Shown here piece by piece: positions 1 through 10,200 of a stretch of 64,000 nucleotides of DNA (its first letter is position 1; the number at the start of each line of letters is the position of its first letter). Below the pieces are notes generated by a model, which worked only from the letters and a program-made list of their open reading frames with translations, made no database searches and was not told the DNA's origin. The stretch lies in contig JAUPSS010000003.1 of assembly GCA_040285825.1 (NCBI GenBank), forward strand, positions 1,860,001 through 1,924,000, written 5' to 3'. The stretch is from Eukaryota sp. TZLM1-RC. Its lineage: Eukaryota > Metamonada: BaSk clade. Position numbers and translations under genes: made by a program.

Positions 1-202
1 ATTCAAACATCACTTTCTGAAAAGTGTATTGAATGTAAAGAACTTATGGCACTGAGTGCTTGGAACTATCATGGCATCATAGGTTACTCCAAGGAGTAAT
101 CGAAAGTCACTTGCATCTGAAAAGGGAAAAAGCACCAATGTTGACTGGGTTTTCATATCAAGAAAAATAGAAACTTACAATCACTTCCATTTTTACGACA
201 AC
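1..202. other. Left edge, no gene recognised
   Basis: AT-rich sequence with no supported reading frame. It probably holds the promoter and 5' UTR of the small gene starting at 203. Confidence 0.4.
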
Positions 203-732
203 ATGTCGGAGTCGATAACACGAAACGAGACACCCCAGTTGGAGGCACAGAGTGACATCCAAGATGCTTTTATACCAGGGGAACCACAAAAAGTCTGTGG
301 ACATCCCAAGTGTACCAATGCCGTTCCTCCTACCGCAACGTACAAAAATGGCGCTTGTAGTTCTCTTTGTAGGTTTGTTCCAATGATCTTTTTCACCATA
401 GCAAACGGTTGTCTGATCTCACATATCGGAGGAAGACCCGCGAGGCACCACAACAGGGCGCCAGATCTTCTCCACGTATGAAGATTTCTGCTAAGCCCAC
501 CATACCAATTCATAAACCTATACCCGTTCGGCCTAGATCTATGTATCATTCATTTTTGGGCTTTCAGAGAGCTCCTACATATCAACCACATGTGGCTATG
601 CGTCCAAACCTTGATGCTTTTCTTATGCAACAACAAGTACCTTCGCACATGTCACAAATGTTTCATTGCCCGAATCTTCCCTTTCCAACACCACATGCGT
701 TTGGTTCTGTGGGTTATGTTGCACCTTATTGA
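203..732 (+). CDS. Small Cys-containing protein, two exons with a 29-nt intron
   Basis: Function not recognised. Two overlapping open frames (203-481 and 409-732) join into one protein if a 29-nt GT-AG intron at 373-401 is removed: exon 1 ends 56 codons plus 2 nt in, and exon 2 enters the second frame exactly. The product is about 166 residues. It has a Cys-rich patch at residues 32-56 (CGHPKC, then GACSSLC) spaced like a small zinc-binding knuckle. A basic stretch with YRRKTR follows, then a Pro/Met/His-rich C-terminal tail. The knuckle and basic patch suggest a nucleic-acid or protein adaptor, but this is inference. Each frame alone is truncated mid-motif, which supports the splice. Confidence 0.6.
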
Positions 733-1223
733 CTCAATATTGTTATGACATTTATTAGTTTTTAGTATTTAATTTATTTAAGCTATTTGCTTACTGCATC
801 TTTAAATTCCGCACTTTTTTTCTTTTTTCCAACTTCAACATTTTACTTGCTCTACTCTTCTTGAGATGTTGTTTTACAGACAGCTGTGGCTCATATTTGT
901 TTAGAAAAAAGTTTTAAAACATTACTTTACAACAATTATTAATCTTTTCATAAACTAATCAATCAATTTGATGGCAGCGCGTTTGGACAACTGCAACAAT
1001 TTTTCACCCAAGTGTAAAGTCATGTTTCCGACCTTTTAACATTGAATCAAGACAAAAACAATCGTCAGAGAAGCATTGTGTTGGAGGTAATTAAACAACT
1101 ACTGGTAGATGTAAGTAACTTAAAGCTTCAATGCAATGGAAAATATTCAACAACAAACATCTCAATAAGAAAAACAGCTTGATAAAAAGTTATAAAATAT
1201 CCAACATACCAAAAGAATTTTAT
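733..1223. other. Intergenic, no gene seen
   Basis: AT-rich spacer between the 3' ends of a plus-strand and a minus-strand gene. Only short frames without family features are present. Confidence 0.4.
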
Positions 1224-1952
1224 TTACTGCCTTCGTCTACGTCCAAGTCGATAATCACCAATAGTGATAAACGCCACAGAGAACAGTCCATAAACAATGC
1301 TAGACACTGTTCGAATGAACAACTGATTGCTGATGAGTGGAGCAAATAGTGTAACTGAATTAGAAATAAAATGTGCAATAACCCCAGGAAGATAAGTCCC
1401 GGAATGCAGAGCAAATGCGGCTTGAGACCAGCTAAATGTTAGAATAGCAAATACTGCAGTAACTTTAGAATGATCCAATGCTATTGTATCTGAATGTGCC
1501 ATTAACTGAAGAGTGATCAACATGCCATAAACAGTTCTGTTAGACCAATACTTCTTGAGATAAAACACCACGACTCCTGTAAAGAAGAATTCTTCGCTGA
1601 TAGCAGGAAGTATAGCATTCTGGAATAGTTGAACAGGATCAATGTTTGATAGAGACACACATTTTGGACAAATGTGGTGGACAGCAGCGAGGGAGAGCAT
1701 AGGATAAAGTGAAAGAATTGTCCACATAAACGTAGGAATAAATCGAACTCGCAATCGTGGTATACTCAGGAATTTACGTAGAGCAAGACAGGCTGAAGGA
1801 ATTATTCCCAACATTAAAAGAGATTTAATTAGTAGTGAGAGATGTGGACCAAAGCTATCTGCATATAATGAGCCGAAAGCGTTGAGAAATGCATATGCTG
1901 TAAATATAGCATAAGTGATGATCAACGAATGAAGTGTCGTTAATATGTTCAT
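1224..1952 (-). CDS. CAAX prenyl protease 2-like membrane protease (Rce1/CPBP family)
   Basis: A 242-residue polytopic membrane protein. Rce1-type proteases remove the terminal tripeptide of prenylated CAAX proteins in the endoplasmic reticulum. The CPBP hallmarks are in order: a di-glutamate motif (SEEFFFTG, about residue 119), a His in the next helix (LMAHSD), and a late HxxxN (HFISN). Hydrophobic segments alternate throughout and length is near that of short Rce1 proteins. Odd point: the usual EExxxR motif has Thr in place of Arg. The start at 1952 is the first Met before a hydrophobic helix. It lies divergent from the small gene at 2128, with about 175 bp between starts. Another CPBP membrane protein is the alternative. 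Confidence 0.7.
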   Translation of the reverse strand: MNILTTLHSLIITYAIFTAYAFLNAFGSLYADSFGPHLSLLIKSLLMLGIIPSACLALRKFLSIPRLRVRFIPTFMWTILSLYPMLSLAAVHHICPKCVSLSNIDPVQLFQNAILPAISEEFFFTGVVVFYLKKYWSNRTVYGMLITLQLMAHSDTIALDHSKVTAVFAILTFSWSQAAFALHSGTYLPGVIAHFISNSVTLFAPLISNQLFIRTVSSIVYGLFSVAFITIGDYRLGRRRRQ

Positions 1953-2127
1953 TGTGATAGATGTTGTCTATAATATGAATATGAATAGAGTGTGTTTTTC
2001 AAGAATGTGGAGGGGGAGCTGTGATGAATTGAACTTGTTTGTGTTCCGCTTAAGCTGCAATCCCAAACATTCCCCCAATAAATGTAATTTGATTTACTTT
2101 TATCCAAGGATGAGTAGAGTTTAAGCC

Positions 2128-2437
2128 ATGTTTGAAAGCCATGAAATATACGTTGTTGATACTGTTTTATTGTTTCAAGTTACTCAGATGTCTTTTTATG
2201 AATTTGGGTGACGTCAATGAAATTGAAGAACAATTTATGCAATTTATGCTCAAGAAGCATAAAGATAATGAGGACACAGTAGAGAGCTTTGATGCACCAC
2301 TCAGAATAAAGAGAGATGTTGAATTTGGAAATTTCATTTGGTCTCTGTTGGAAACCACCCCGAGACCTCCAAGACTGAATGCTCTAACTGAAGCGCAATT
2401 TGATGCTGCAAAAAATGTAGAAAACTCTGATATTTAA
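2128..2437 (+). CDS. Small acidic protein, probably two exons with a 28-nt intron
   Basis: Function not recognised. The frame 2132-2437 can begin with a hydrophobic MKAMKYTLL start that resembles a signal peptide. Alternatively, ATG at 2128 reads eight codons and, after a 28-nt GT-AG intron (2152-2179), joins the same downstream frame. I prefer the spliced form because its length and boundaries match other introns here, but the unspliced signal-peptide form cannot be excluded. The body is charged (QFMLKKHKDNED) and ends with a Pro-rich stretch and an acidic tail. The product is 93 or 101 residues. Confidence 0.4.
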
Positions 2438-3468
2438 TCTAAGATTTTGATTTGAAATAAAAAAGATAAAATGAATAAGTAAAATCGTTAGATAAACAAA
2501 AAATCAATATATATAATCAAAAAAATCAATATATCTTTGTAAGAATAAAAAGAAAAAACTATATAGAGGTAATTTAGTCATGTATTTTCAGAGTTCACAA
2601 TTAGTAAACAGAAATTTTGATGAGGAATTTGATCTTGTGTGTCTCAAAACAGTGTAGATTCAACGACAACAGTTGTTGATGAGTTTTGATAGAAGAAAGA
2701 ATACGATAACTTGAAGGTACAAGTTTGGGGGAGGCTTGGGAAAAAATTTGGCATTATAAAATAAAACCACAGTATATGATTTCGCACCTAATACAGCCAA
2801 TCTGAAAACATGAATAATGACACAAGCCATTGACACTAATTTGCCCAACAAGATCAATGTACAGTTCAGTTTTAGTACTTCGTCAAATAAACCATTCTTT
2901 AGCAATATTGACGAATATCTCTTGATCTGAACTCGCTGCTATTTCCACTTTTGAATTTTTCAATTTTCAACACCTAGTTCAAATCATTGGCATTTGAGAA
3001 CAACTACTATTTTGGGCATTTTGCATGAACTTTGTCCTTCTTCCAATCATATAGGGTCCAAATATTAAATCTCCTTGATTAAATCAATCCTGATGTTATT
3101 CTAAGGCATGTTTTTCATTCGTCCATTGGTGAGGGGTATCACTTTCACTCGATCTTCATTTCTTCTTTAAGCTAGTACAACACCACCTTCTTATTCACTG
3201 CTGGGCTAAAACTTTTATCATTTCTCGAAAATATTGCATCTGATGTCATGCGAAGAAATCCTGTGTGCCCATCCCCCAGTTTTTCTCCTGGTTTTATCTC
3301 TTTTAGTCAAAAACTGGAAAAGCTTTTTATCTCTTTTAATGCCAACCACTGTCTGCTGAAATACCCGCTTGCTTATTTCAGAAAAAAGAAGTATCTGACT
3401 TACACCTCAATAATAAGTTCAGATGCTGTTTCAATCCGCTTCACATTTTCCTTTGCCCCCCCCCCCCA
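2438..3468. other. Intergenic, AT-rich, no gene seen
   Basis: About 1 kb without a supported gene. A run of 12 C (3456-3467) sits immediately before the next start codon. Confidence 0.4.
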
Positions 3469-3944
3469 ATGGCCACGCAGTTAGAGAATTCGCAACCGCC
3501 ACAGCCAGTGGAGAACACGATATGCGTGCCAAGAGTCGAAAGTGAAACTCGAGACTTCAACAACAGGTTCGTCCTAAACAACATCGAAGAACATATGACG
3601 CCTACGAGCATCCTCTCGTTGATCCATTTGAATACTCATTTTGTGCAATTGATCCCAACCACAATAATTGGGGTGGTTATTCAATTGGTTCAAGAATTGA
3701 TAAAAACAATGTTGACCATCAATTTGGGCCTTATTCTAAATCCAAAGGCAAAGGAGATCACCCACCGGTCTTGACCCATGCATCACCAAATTGCTATTTT
3801 GCTAAGAAATTTTTTTTGTTATTTTTATTTATTCCAACAAAAACAAACTATACGACAAGGTTAAAATTCTATGTCTTCATAACCCAAATCAGCCAAGAAG
3901 AATTGACTGGAAGTTTTTCTTTCATAAAAGCGTCCAAGAGATAA
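3469..3944 (+). CDS. Host gene with 23-nt intron whose 3' end was replaced by a LINE insertion
   Basis: Function not recognised. Frame 1 (from 3469) loses coding character near 3567. A 23-nt GT-AG intron (3567-3589, with a CTAAA branch-like site) brings it into a second frame rich in Asn, Gly, Tyr and Pro that runs to the LINE insertion near 3810. The present frame then reads antisense LINE sequence and stops at 3942-3944. A near-copy of the junction sequence lies beyond the LINE at 5691-5707. Continuing there gives only a few more codons before TAG, so the original protein probably ended just past the insertion point. The product is about 150 residues now. Confidence 0.45.
3794..3809. repeat. 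Target-site duplication, left copy, of LINE A insertion
   Basis: The sequence starting CTATTTTGCTAAGAA recurs with small indels at 5691-5706 on the other side of the LINE. This is what target-primed reverse transcription leaves. Confidence 0.6.
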
Positions 3945-5690
3945 CAAAGCTGAAGATAATAAGGGAACAACATCCTTGAAAATTGAAAATACAATTCCGT
4001 TTTGCCAAAAACTCTTGTCAAAAACTCATCCAGTACGTTGTTTTACAATTTCAACACAATGATCTAGAAAAGACAAATGGAGAGGTCCAAGTGTTTCGTA
4101 AAGGGAAACTGCAAAAAGACAGAGGACATAATGAGTATGCGATTCTGCATTCAAGGATAACAAATTTGCTTTGTATTTGTCAATTTTGGCTTTTTCGGAA
4201 ACAGTTAAGGGGTCTTTACATTTTGATTGAGCCATTGAAATAAAGGAATCATTACAAACATCGGTGGATCTCACATCTGTAATAATGGTAGTACCTTCAA
4301 GACCTTCAAGCATTAAATCACCTCTATTTCGATCAAATGAATACAAACTATCTTCATCAACCAAACGGGAAAGTAATGGTTCTAAATAGGAAACAATTCT
4401 ATGTGATATTGACATACAATAGAGTTGATCTCTTACTGCATCATGAACTTTTGATGGAAAAGTAATAAAATGTTTACAATTGAGTAAATGATTTGGAGAA
4501 ATTTTTGATCCACATTTACAAATCAAATTATGGGGCACGTTATCAGGCCAAATAAAACATCAAAGGTGCATTGTACAAGAAAATTCTGTATCATTTAAAA
4601 GAAGACCATAAATTTGAGAAATCTGACTAATTAAACACGAAGATGAACTGTTTTGGGCATCTAACAAAAAATTTGCGAAATCGGGATTATCTCTTTTGGC
4701 CGCGCCAAGACGAACATTAAAATCCAAGCCTTCAAAAATTATTGTTAACTTTTGTTGCAATTTTTTAACACAATACCTCAAATTAACTAGTATTCTAGAT
4801 GGTATTTCCTGCACATTGTCGGGAAAACATTTACTCCAGATTTCAGAGGACAAATAATCAAGAGCATTTTGAAGCTCTCCAAGAAAATTACTGCTTGTAA
4901 AATTCAATAAATTAGTATCATTGGGAAAACGGTTGCAAAATTCAAAAAAAATTCCCTCCACCAAGAAAAGCAGCCTAACAGAGAATAGACGATTTAGTGA
5001 AATAAATTCCACCAAAATTAGATGATGAAAATGCATGACTTCGAATTAGTTCAGGATTGACATCAATCAAAGATGCAAATAATTTTGTTCTCAAATAGTT
5101 AAATGAGCGGCAAACCTCACGTGAAATATCAGGAGATGTTGTTCTTAAAATGTGAGTAATTTTATCAGAGTAACAAATTAAGATAATAAACTTAATATGT
5201 TTCTCAATTTCAAATGACGAAATTGTGTCAAGTGCAGAACCCAATTACATCAAAAGATTATTCAATTTTTCAGTAATTTTTGGAACATTTCCAAGCCAGC
5301 ATCCTAGGAAACGAAAAGCATCTGAGGAATAGTTAAGAAAAGGAATTTCAACACCATCAATGGTTAGTCTATCTTTTACTTTTCCTATGAGAAGACATTT
5401 CTCGGCATTAAGCAAAAGACCAATATCTCTGTAAAACAGTGAGGCTTCAGAAGCAATTTCATTTAAAACATTTAATGGACCAATAATTGAAATATCATCC
5501 ATGTATCCTACTATCTTTAACATCGGATAGCGATGACTGAAATGAATCATAGACTTGTGAATTGCTAAACAAAAGAGTAATGGCCCAAGGGGATCACCTT
5601 GCTTAACTCCAGAAGACGAAAACAAAGTATAAGATTCATAAATTGGTTCACCGGCTTTACCACAAAGTAAATAAATAAAAAAAGAATTTA
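3810..5690 (-). mobile_element. LINE A: 5'-truncated non-LTR retrotransposon with restriction-like endonuclease
   Basis: On the minus strand the order is reverse transcriptase palm with SSGVKQGDPLGP and YMDDISIIG (5245-5625), thumb and linker (4560-5244), a Cys-Cys-His-Cys knuckle (CKCGSK...HLLNCK) and a restriction-like endonuclease (RGDLMLEG followed by ITDVRSTDV, 4026-4538). This order is that of R2-type LINEs, which insert by target-primed reverse transcription. The reading frame is broken by an in-frame stop at 5245 and by frameshifts near 5000 and 4540. The 5' part is missing. The 3' end (near 3826) shares its terminal sequence with the copies at 21.8, 22.7 and 48.9 kb. Confidence 0.85.
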
Positions 5691-5706
5691 CTATTTGCTA
5701 AGAATT
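5691..5706. repeat. Target-site duplication, right copy, of LINE A insertion
   Basis: Matches 3794-3809 with one or two small differences. Confidence 0.6.
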
Positions 5707-5804
5707 TACACAAATAGCTTAATGAAATAGCAATACCTTTGAGGTGGGTACCGACACAGGAAGCAATCAGCAATCCGAAACTATACTAGACCAACTGCTG
5801 ATAA

Positions 5805-6149
5805 ATGGAGATCGCCGAGTACACCATAATTTGCTTTGACAGTGGAGGTGGTGGGTCCTCAAGACAAGCTGTGAAAACCCCAAGGAAGCACTTGTTGAAG
5901 GAGATTCAGAAGCATTTTATGTGAAACCTAATGGAGATAAATTCTACTGCCAAAACCAACTGCTGTAAGGTATTCAATCCAAGGGTGTATCACGATGATG
6001 GGAGGGTGAGAAATGATAGGTTTATTTACCCTCAATGTCAGACACTGTGGTCGAGAGACATCTCAGCCTCCAGAAACCGACTGGAGATTGCCATAAGTGA
6101 GCACTACTATATTGAAAGACCTGAGGCGTTTCGAAGACCCCGTAAATAA
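5805..6149 (+). pseudogene. Fanzor/TnpB-like RuvC nuclease, C-terminal fragment with one in-frame stop
   Basis: One frame runs from ATG 5805 to TAA 6149 with a single TGA near 5922. It matches the C-terminal layout of Fanzor, the eukaryotic TnpB-like RNA-guided nuclease. There is a TPRKHLLKEI stretch, then LMEINSTAKTNCC at the place of the RuvC-II Glu followed by the TSxxC zinc motif. A Cys-containing FIYPQCQTLW comes next, then WSRDISASRN as the RuvC-III Asp motif, and a terminal ERPEAFRRP. The RuvC-I region and guide-binding N-terminus are absent, and one zinc-ribbon Cys is missing. It is a dead fragment, just beyond the LINE A insertion. Another TnpB-family transposase is the alternative. 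Confidence 0.6.
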
Positions 6150-6381
6150 GTATCTTTCCATGTATTGCGTACCTGTACGCCTATTGTGATGTTGCTGCTT
6201 CAACTATCATTTGATCGTGATATCATATAGTGATAGATCTAAAGTATGCTTAACGTCTAGCAAGATTGCATGAATTGGTAAAATGCTGGAAGAGTGTTTT
6301 GATAGAAATTCACAGTCCTCAGCATCTTCTACCATTGCTTCAATTTACAATACCATTGCTTAAACTCCCTCTTCTTTTGCT
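6150..6381. other. Spacer and probable promoter of the Rab gene
   Basis: Short AT-rich region with no coding evidence. Confidence 0.3.
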
Positions 6382-7088
6382 ATGACTGACGAACCTAATG
6401 AATGCTTGTACAAAATCCTTGTAGGTAGGTTACTCTTTCGATTACTAATCAAAAGTTGGGGATCCTGCTGTTGGTAAAGTTTGTCTATCCTCTCTTATCT
6501 AGCCTCAGACCTCTATCATCAAACGTTACGTACACAAAATGTTCTCCCCACATTACAAATCCACAGTATGTTGTATATCATAGCTAACTGTTGATTGGTC
6601 TAGATTTCGCTCTCAAGATTCTGAACGTCGACGAAAACAACGTGTTCAAACTCCAGTTTTGGGATATTGGTGGACAAGAACGCTTCGGACAAATGACATC
6701 TCTATATTACAGAGAAGCTGTAGCCGCCCTAGTGGTTTTTGATATCACCCGCCAAGCCACCTTCTCTGCCGTGCAGAAATGGAAGGCCGACATTGACTCA
6801 AAGGTATGTCTGCCTAATGATGAACCCATTCCCGTCATACTCCTTGCTAACAAGTCTGATTTAGTGAAGCAGAACCTCGACAAATCTCGCATGGACGCCT
6901 TCTGTAAGGAACACAATTTCCAGGGTTGGTTTGCAACCTCTGCGCGTGACGATGTGGGTATTAATGAGGCTTGCTCATTTTTGGTGGAAAAGATCCGAGA
7001 AAACGACAAACAGTCAGATACAATTGATGACGCCACCGTTGTTGTTCCCAATTTGAATGACACTGCTGGGGGAGGATGCGCTTGTTAG
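6382..7088 (+). CDS. Rab32/Rab38-type small GTPase, four exons
   Basis: A membrane-traffic GTPase of the Rab32 group (lysosome-related organelle and mitochondrial traffic in other eukaryotes). Exons are 6382-6424, 6456-6478, 6509-6565 and 6594-7088, giving 205 residues. Visible motifs are the P-loop VVGDPAVGKTS (across exons 1-3), the DFALK segment after switch I, WDIGGQERFG (Rab32 proteins keep Ile where most Rabs have Thr), NKSDL, and a C-terminal CAC for geranylgeranylation. The first two introns are 31 and 30 nt with normal GT-AG ends, and the first carries a TACTAAT branch site. The third (6566-6593, 28 nt) must end in TTG to keep the conserved Thr-Ile-Gly-Leu-Asp; see findings. It is convergent with the small gene at 7163, with 74 bp between stops. 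Confidence 0.85.
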
Positions 7089-7162
7089 TTTTAATTTATT
7101 TGCCGTTTATATATTGTATCAAATGTTAATAAACTCGTTTTTATAATACAAAATGCTGTTAC

Positions 7163-7517
7163 TTAACTATAATTGGGGGGTGGGGCTCTCACTGATGCAT
7201 TCCGTTCAAGAAGCTTGCATAGTCTCTTGCTGGTCTGCAGGTTGTTGTTGAACGTCTCCATTGTGGCCAGGATTTCCTCCATTTTTTGTTTCTTGTCTTG
7301 TTTAAGCTCGCGAAGATATCGTAGAGGACTTGAGAAGTACTCCCCATACTTCAACACACAACGCTCTGTCCATTCAATGTCTTTGTTCTAAGGTTAAAGG
7401 ATGGGATAGTGGTAGACGCACTATTTCTTTAAGTTCTTCATTCAGTAAGTCAAAGTGGCCTTCAAGGGTGTTTAATACACTAAGAAGCTCAGATTTGGAA
7501 GCGTCTGGGCTAGTCAT
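7163..7517 (-). CDS. Small coiled-coil protein, two exons with a 34-nt intron
   Basis: Not recognised. ATG at 7517 opens a charged helical frame (SELLSVLNTLEG...LLNEELKEI). Removing a 34-nt GT-AG intron (7388-7421, with TTTAAC before the acceptor) joins it in frame to a second charged helical segment (EWTERCVLKYGEYF, then LRELKQDKKQKMEE), ending in a short Pro-rich tail. The product is about 106 residues, nearly all predicted helix. Size and composition would suit a small subunit of a larger complex, but there is no family signature. Its 3' end faces the Rab gene. Confidence 0.5.
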
Positions 7518-7959
7518 AAGGAAAGGATAGGTCAAGTGAGTGGCGGATTCCAATGAATGATTTCACATCCCCAAAATGATATCAATTATTCACGATTAAT
7601 AACAATCAATCATTATTTAGTTGGATAAATATCTTCACAGACAATACTTCCAACTTCCTTGGTGAATCAAATTTCAATAATTATGAACGGATATTTACTT
7701 TGTGTTTTAGTTTGAGTATTGTGGAATTGTGGGATGTTCATTTCATATTTCAAAAACTCATTTATGTGTGATTTAAACCAATACAGTGAGAACCTCTACA
7801 TTTGAAATATTAAACAAGGTTGGTTGCGTTTGAGTAGGCATTTACAATACAACATCAAATAATATATTTGGTCAATATCCTTGATTAAAGAAAATGTGTT
7901 GTGTGCAGACATTCGTTTATCCTGCTTGTTTTACAGAACCTAAATTTAAGATTCAAAAT
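7518..7959. other. Intergenic, no gene seen
   Basis: AT-rich, with no supported frame and no recognised element. Confidence 0.35.
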
Positions 7960-8610
7960 CAAACCACCCACTTGAACTTAAACTAGAACTCAATATCCTC
8001 AATACACGCATCAACATCATCAAATCTCTTCAGTGCGAGATTTTCATACTCTAATCCTAAGTGTAACAGTGCTTTGGTTATCATTGAAATTGCTTTAATA
8101 ATACTAAAAACAATTCTATGGTGCCAGAAATTGAAGGTCAATTGTTTTCGTGCTGAGTTTTTTATTAAACTTCTGAAATCTTCCAGAAATTTAATGCCAG
8201 ATATTCCAATGTTACCAAAAAGAGAAATAGCAAATGGAACCAGCTTGTAAAGGTTCGTTGTACTATTTTATTTTGTTCCTTGGAGCAAAACCTTCAATAC
8301 CTTTGTCATATTTTCTATGTTTTTCTTTAGCTTTAATTTCAAGAGCCCTTACAGTATTAAGTTTTCTTCTGTGAGCCAAAGTATCATTTGCAACTTTAAA
8401 TGAGACAAAGTCAACAATGGCTTCAGAATTATCAATCGAATCACAGAATACATCATCTCTATCATCAGAACCAAAATTATTCAGAGGAAGTGTTTCCTTC
8501 AGCAGAGGTTCTTTGATACACGAAATTCTTGCAGTTTGTGCTATTTTAAAAACAGTGCCTCTAACAGCATCATGTAATGAAGAACGATAAGTTATCAATA
8601 ATCTTTTCAA
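7960..8610 (-). mobile_element. Mosaic LINE fragment: LINE C 3' end fused to LINE B endonuclease
   Basis: Bases 7985-8290 match the 3' end of the LINE at 60.95-61.27 kb (same GISGIKFLE-type C-terminus and the same 3' UTR). Bases 8290-8600 match the LINE B endonuclease segment (TYRSSLHDAVR, then KEKHRKYDK). The junction falls inside the endonuclease domain. The frame is closed by stops. Confidence 0.65.
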
Positions 8611-8768
8611 TAATACTATAGAAGAATAAAAATAGATCTATAAGATCAATAATCATAAAGGACATCACAGAAATCTAGGTTGCTTCGGTTTGGGAGATAG
8701 TCGCCCAAACGTAGAAATACTTGGTTAATTTGTAGAAATTTGAAAATTAAACCATTACAAAATTCTCG

Positions 8769-8780
8769 ATTTGTCATGAC
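8769..8780. repeat. 12-bp target-site duplication, left
   Basis: ATTTGTCATGAC, repeated exactly at 9456-9467. Confidence 0.8.
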
Positions 8781-9455
8781 TCAACTCACTTTGCGCCATG
8801 CTCTAAATTGCTCTAAATTGATAACTTATCGTTCTTCATTACATGATGCTGTTAGAGACACTGTTTTCAATATGGCACAAACTGCAAGGATATCGTGTAT
8901 CAAAGAGCCCCTGCTGAAAGAAACACTTTCTCTGAATAATTTTAGTTCTGATGATAGAGGTGATGTATACTGTGATTGGATTGATAATTCTGAAGCTATT
9001 GTTGACTTTGTCTCATGTAATGTTGCAAACGATACTTTGGTTCACAGAAGAAAACTTAATCCTGTGGCTGCTCTGGATTTTAAAGCAAAAGAAAAACATA
9101 GAAAATATGATAAAGAAATTGAAGATGCAAATATCGATAGAAATACACAGCTGGTTTTTATTGCTTTTCCATTTTCGATAAATGGAAGATTATCAGTTGA
9201 AGCAGAAACTTTTTGGATGACTTCCAAAAATTGGTGAAAGAAAAAACAATGAAAAGATTTGATATTTTTTTATGGCGTTCACGGATTCAATTTGCCATTA
9301 TTAATAGATTACCGCGGTTTTTCAATCGAATTAGAGAAGCTTTAGCTAGACAGCAAGCAAATCAAGATTTTGTAGAGGAAATCTTGGTTTAATGATAGTC
9401 GTCCCATTAGTTATGATTTAATTTAATCAAGTGTGCAAATTCAATAAATTAAATC
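8781..9455 (+). mobile_element. LINE B: 5'-truncated copy with exact 12-bp target-site duplication
   Basis: Contains only the knuckle end and the restriction-like endonuclease (LRHALNCSKL, DDRGDVYCDW, KEKHRKYDK). A one-base loss near 9210 shifts the frame and the last part (RFDIFLWRSRIQF-type) reads in another frame. It ends in the family 3' terminus GTGTGCAAATTCAATAAA. Flanking duplications at 8769-8780 and 9456-9467 define the insertion exactly. It lies head-to-head with the mosaic copy at 7960-8610. Confidence 0.85.
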
Positions 9456-9467
9456 ATTTGTCATGAC
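9456..9467. repeat. 12-bp target-site duplication, right
   Basis: Exact copy of 8769-8780. Confidence 0.8.
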
Positions 9468-10200
9468 GTCAAAACGTATTCTTAAGCTATGTTTGTATTA
9501 CATTATAGTTTATTGTACAATGGCACTCTAGCGCTGAAGTTGAAGGAAACCCATTGCCTTCGTAATAAATTACTCTACATTCAAAATACATATGTCTTCC
9601 AACCGTCCAATGCCATCAGGAAAGCACTTGGACCAAAATTCAAGAGAGAAGTATCCAATGTCACTCTGCAGCATTTTGTAATAGCTAATGACCTAGTCAG
9701 CCAAGCTAGAAATGTGAGGTCGACTTGAAGAAAGCTTTTGCTCATCCTTAGTGGAAATGATAAATGTCCGAGGTTAAACAAAATTGCTAATCTTTACTAA
9801 TAGAATATTTGGAAAATTTCAGAACTGATGTCTTCAACCATCAACCAGCAACAAGCGTGAAATTGTGAATATGAAATGGTATTATAGAGCAATTTATTAG
9901 CCGAGTTATTATAGAAAAGGGTATGTGTAATTTTTTGGAAATAATGTACTAAAACTTGTTCTAATTTTAATGTTAACTTGATAATAATAACATTTGCTAA
10001 TACTTTTTCTTTTTCGTTTCACTTCATCATTCTCATGCACCTACTTAATGCACCTATTTAATAATTCACTTATATATAATTCACTAATAAAATTTTGAAA
10101 GATCATCACTTAAAAAAACTTAAAAAGTAGTTTTGCAAAAAAATCATCTAGAAATGAAAATTTGCAGAATCAACAAAAAAACATTCTTTTTCGAAAAAAG
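9468..10200. other. Intergenic, one unsupported frame
   Basis: An open frame at 9489-9728 (79 codons) has no family features I recognise. The rest is AT-rich. The segment ends at the 3' end of the large lipid-transfer gene. Confidence 0.3.

Noticed and set aside
1131-1349. Plus-strand frames opposite the Rce1-like gene, and similar antisense frames across the large genes
   Set aside because: They are shadows of the real genes, with no independent features.
2132-2437. Signal peptide in the small protein
   Set aside because: The hydrophobic start is explained equally well by translating a 28-nt intron; the spliced form has a normal start and no signal.
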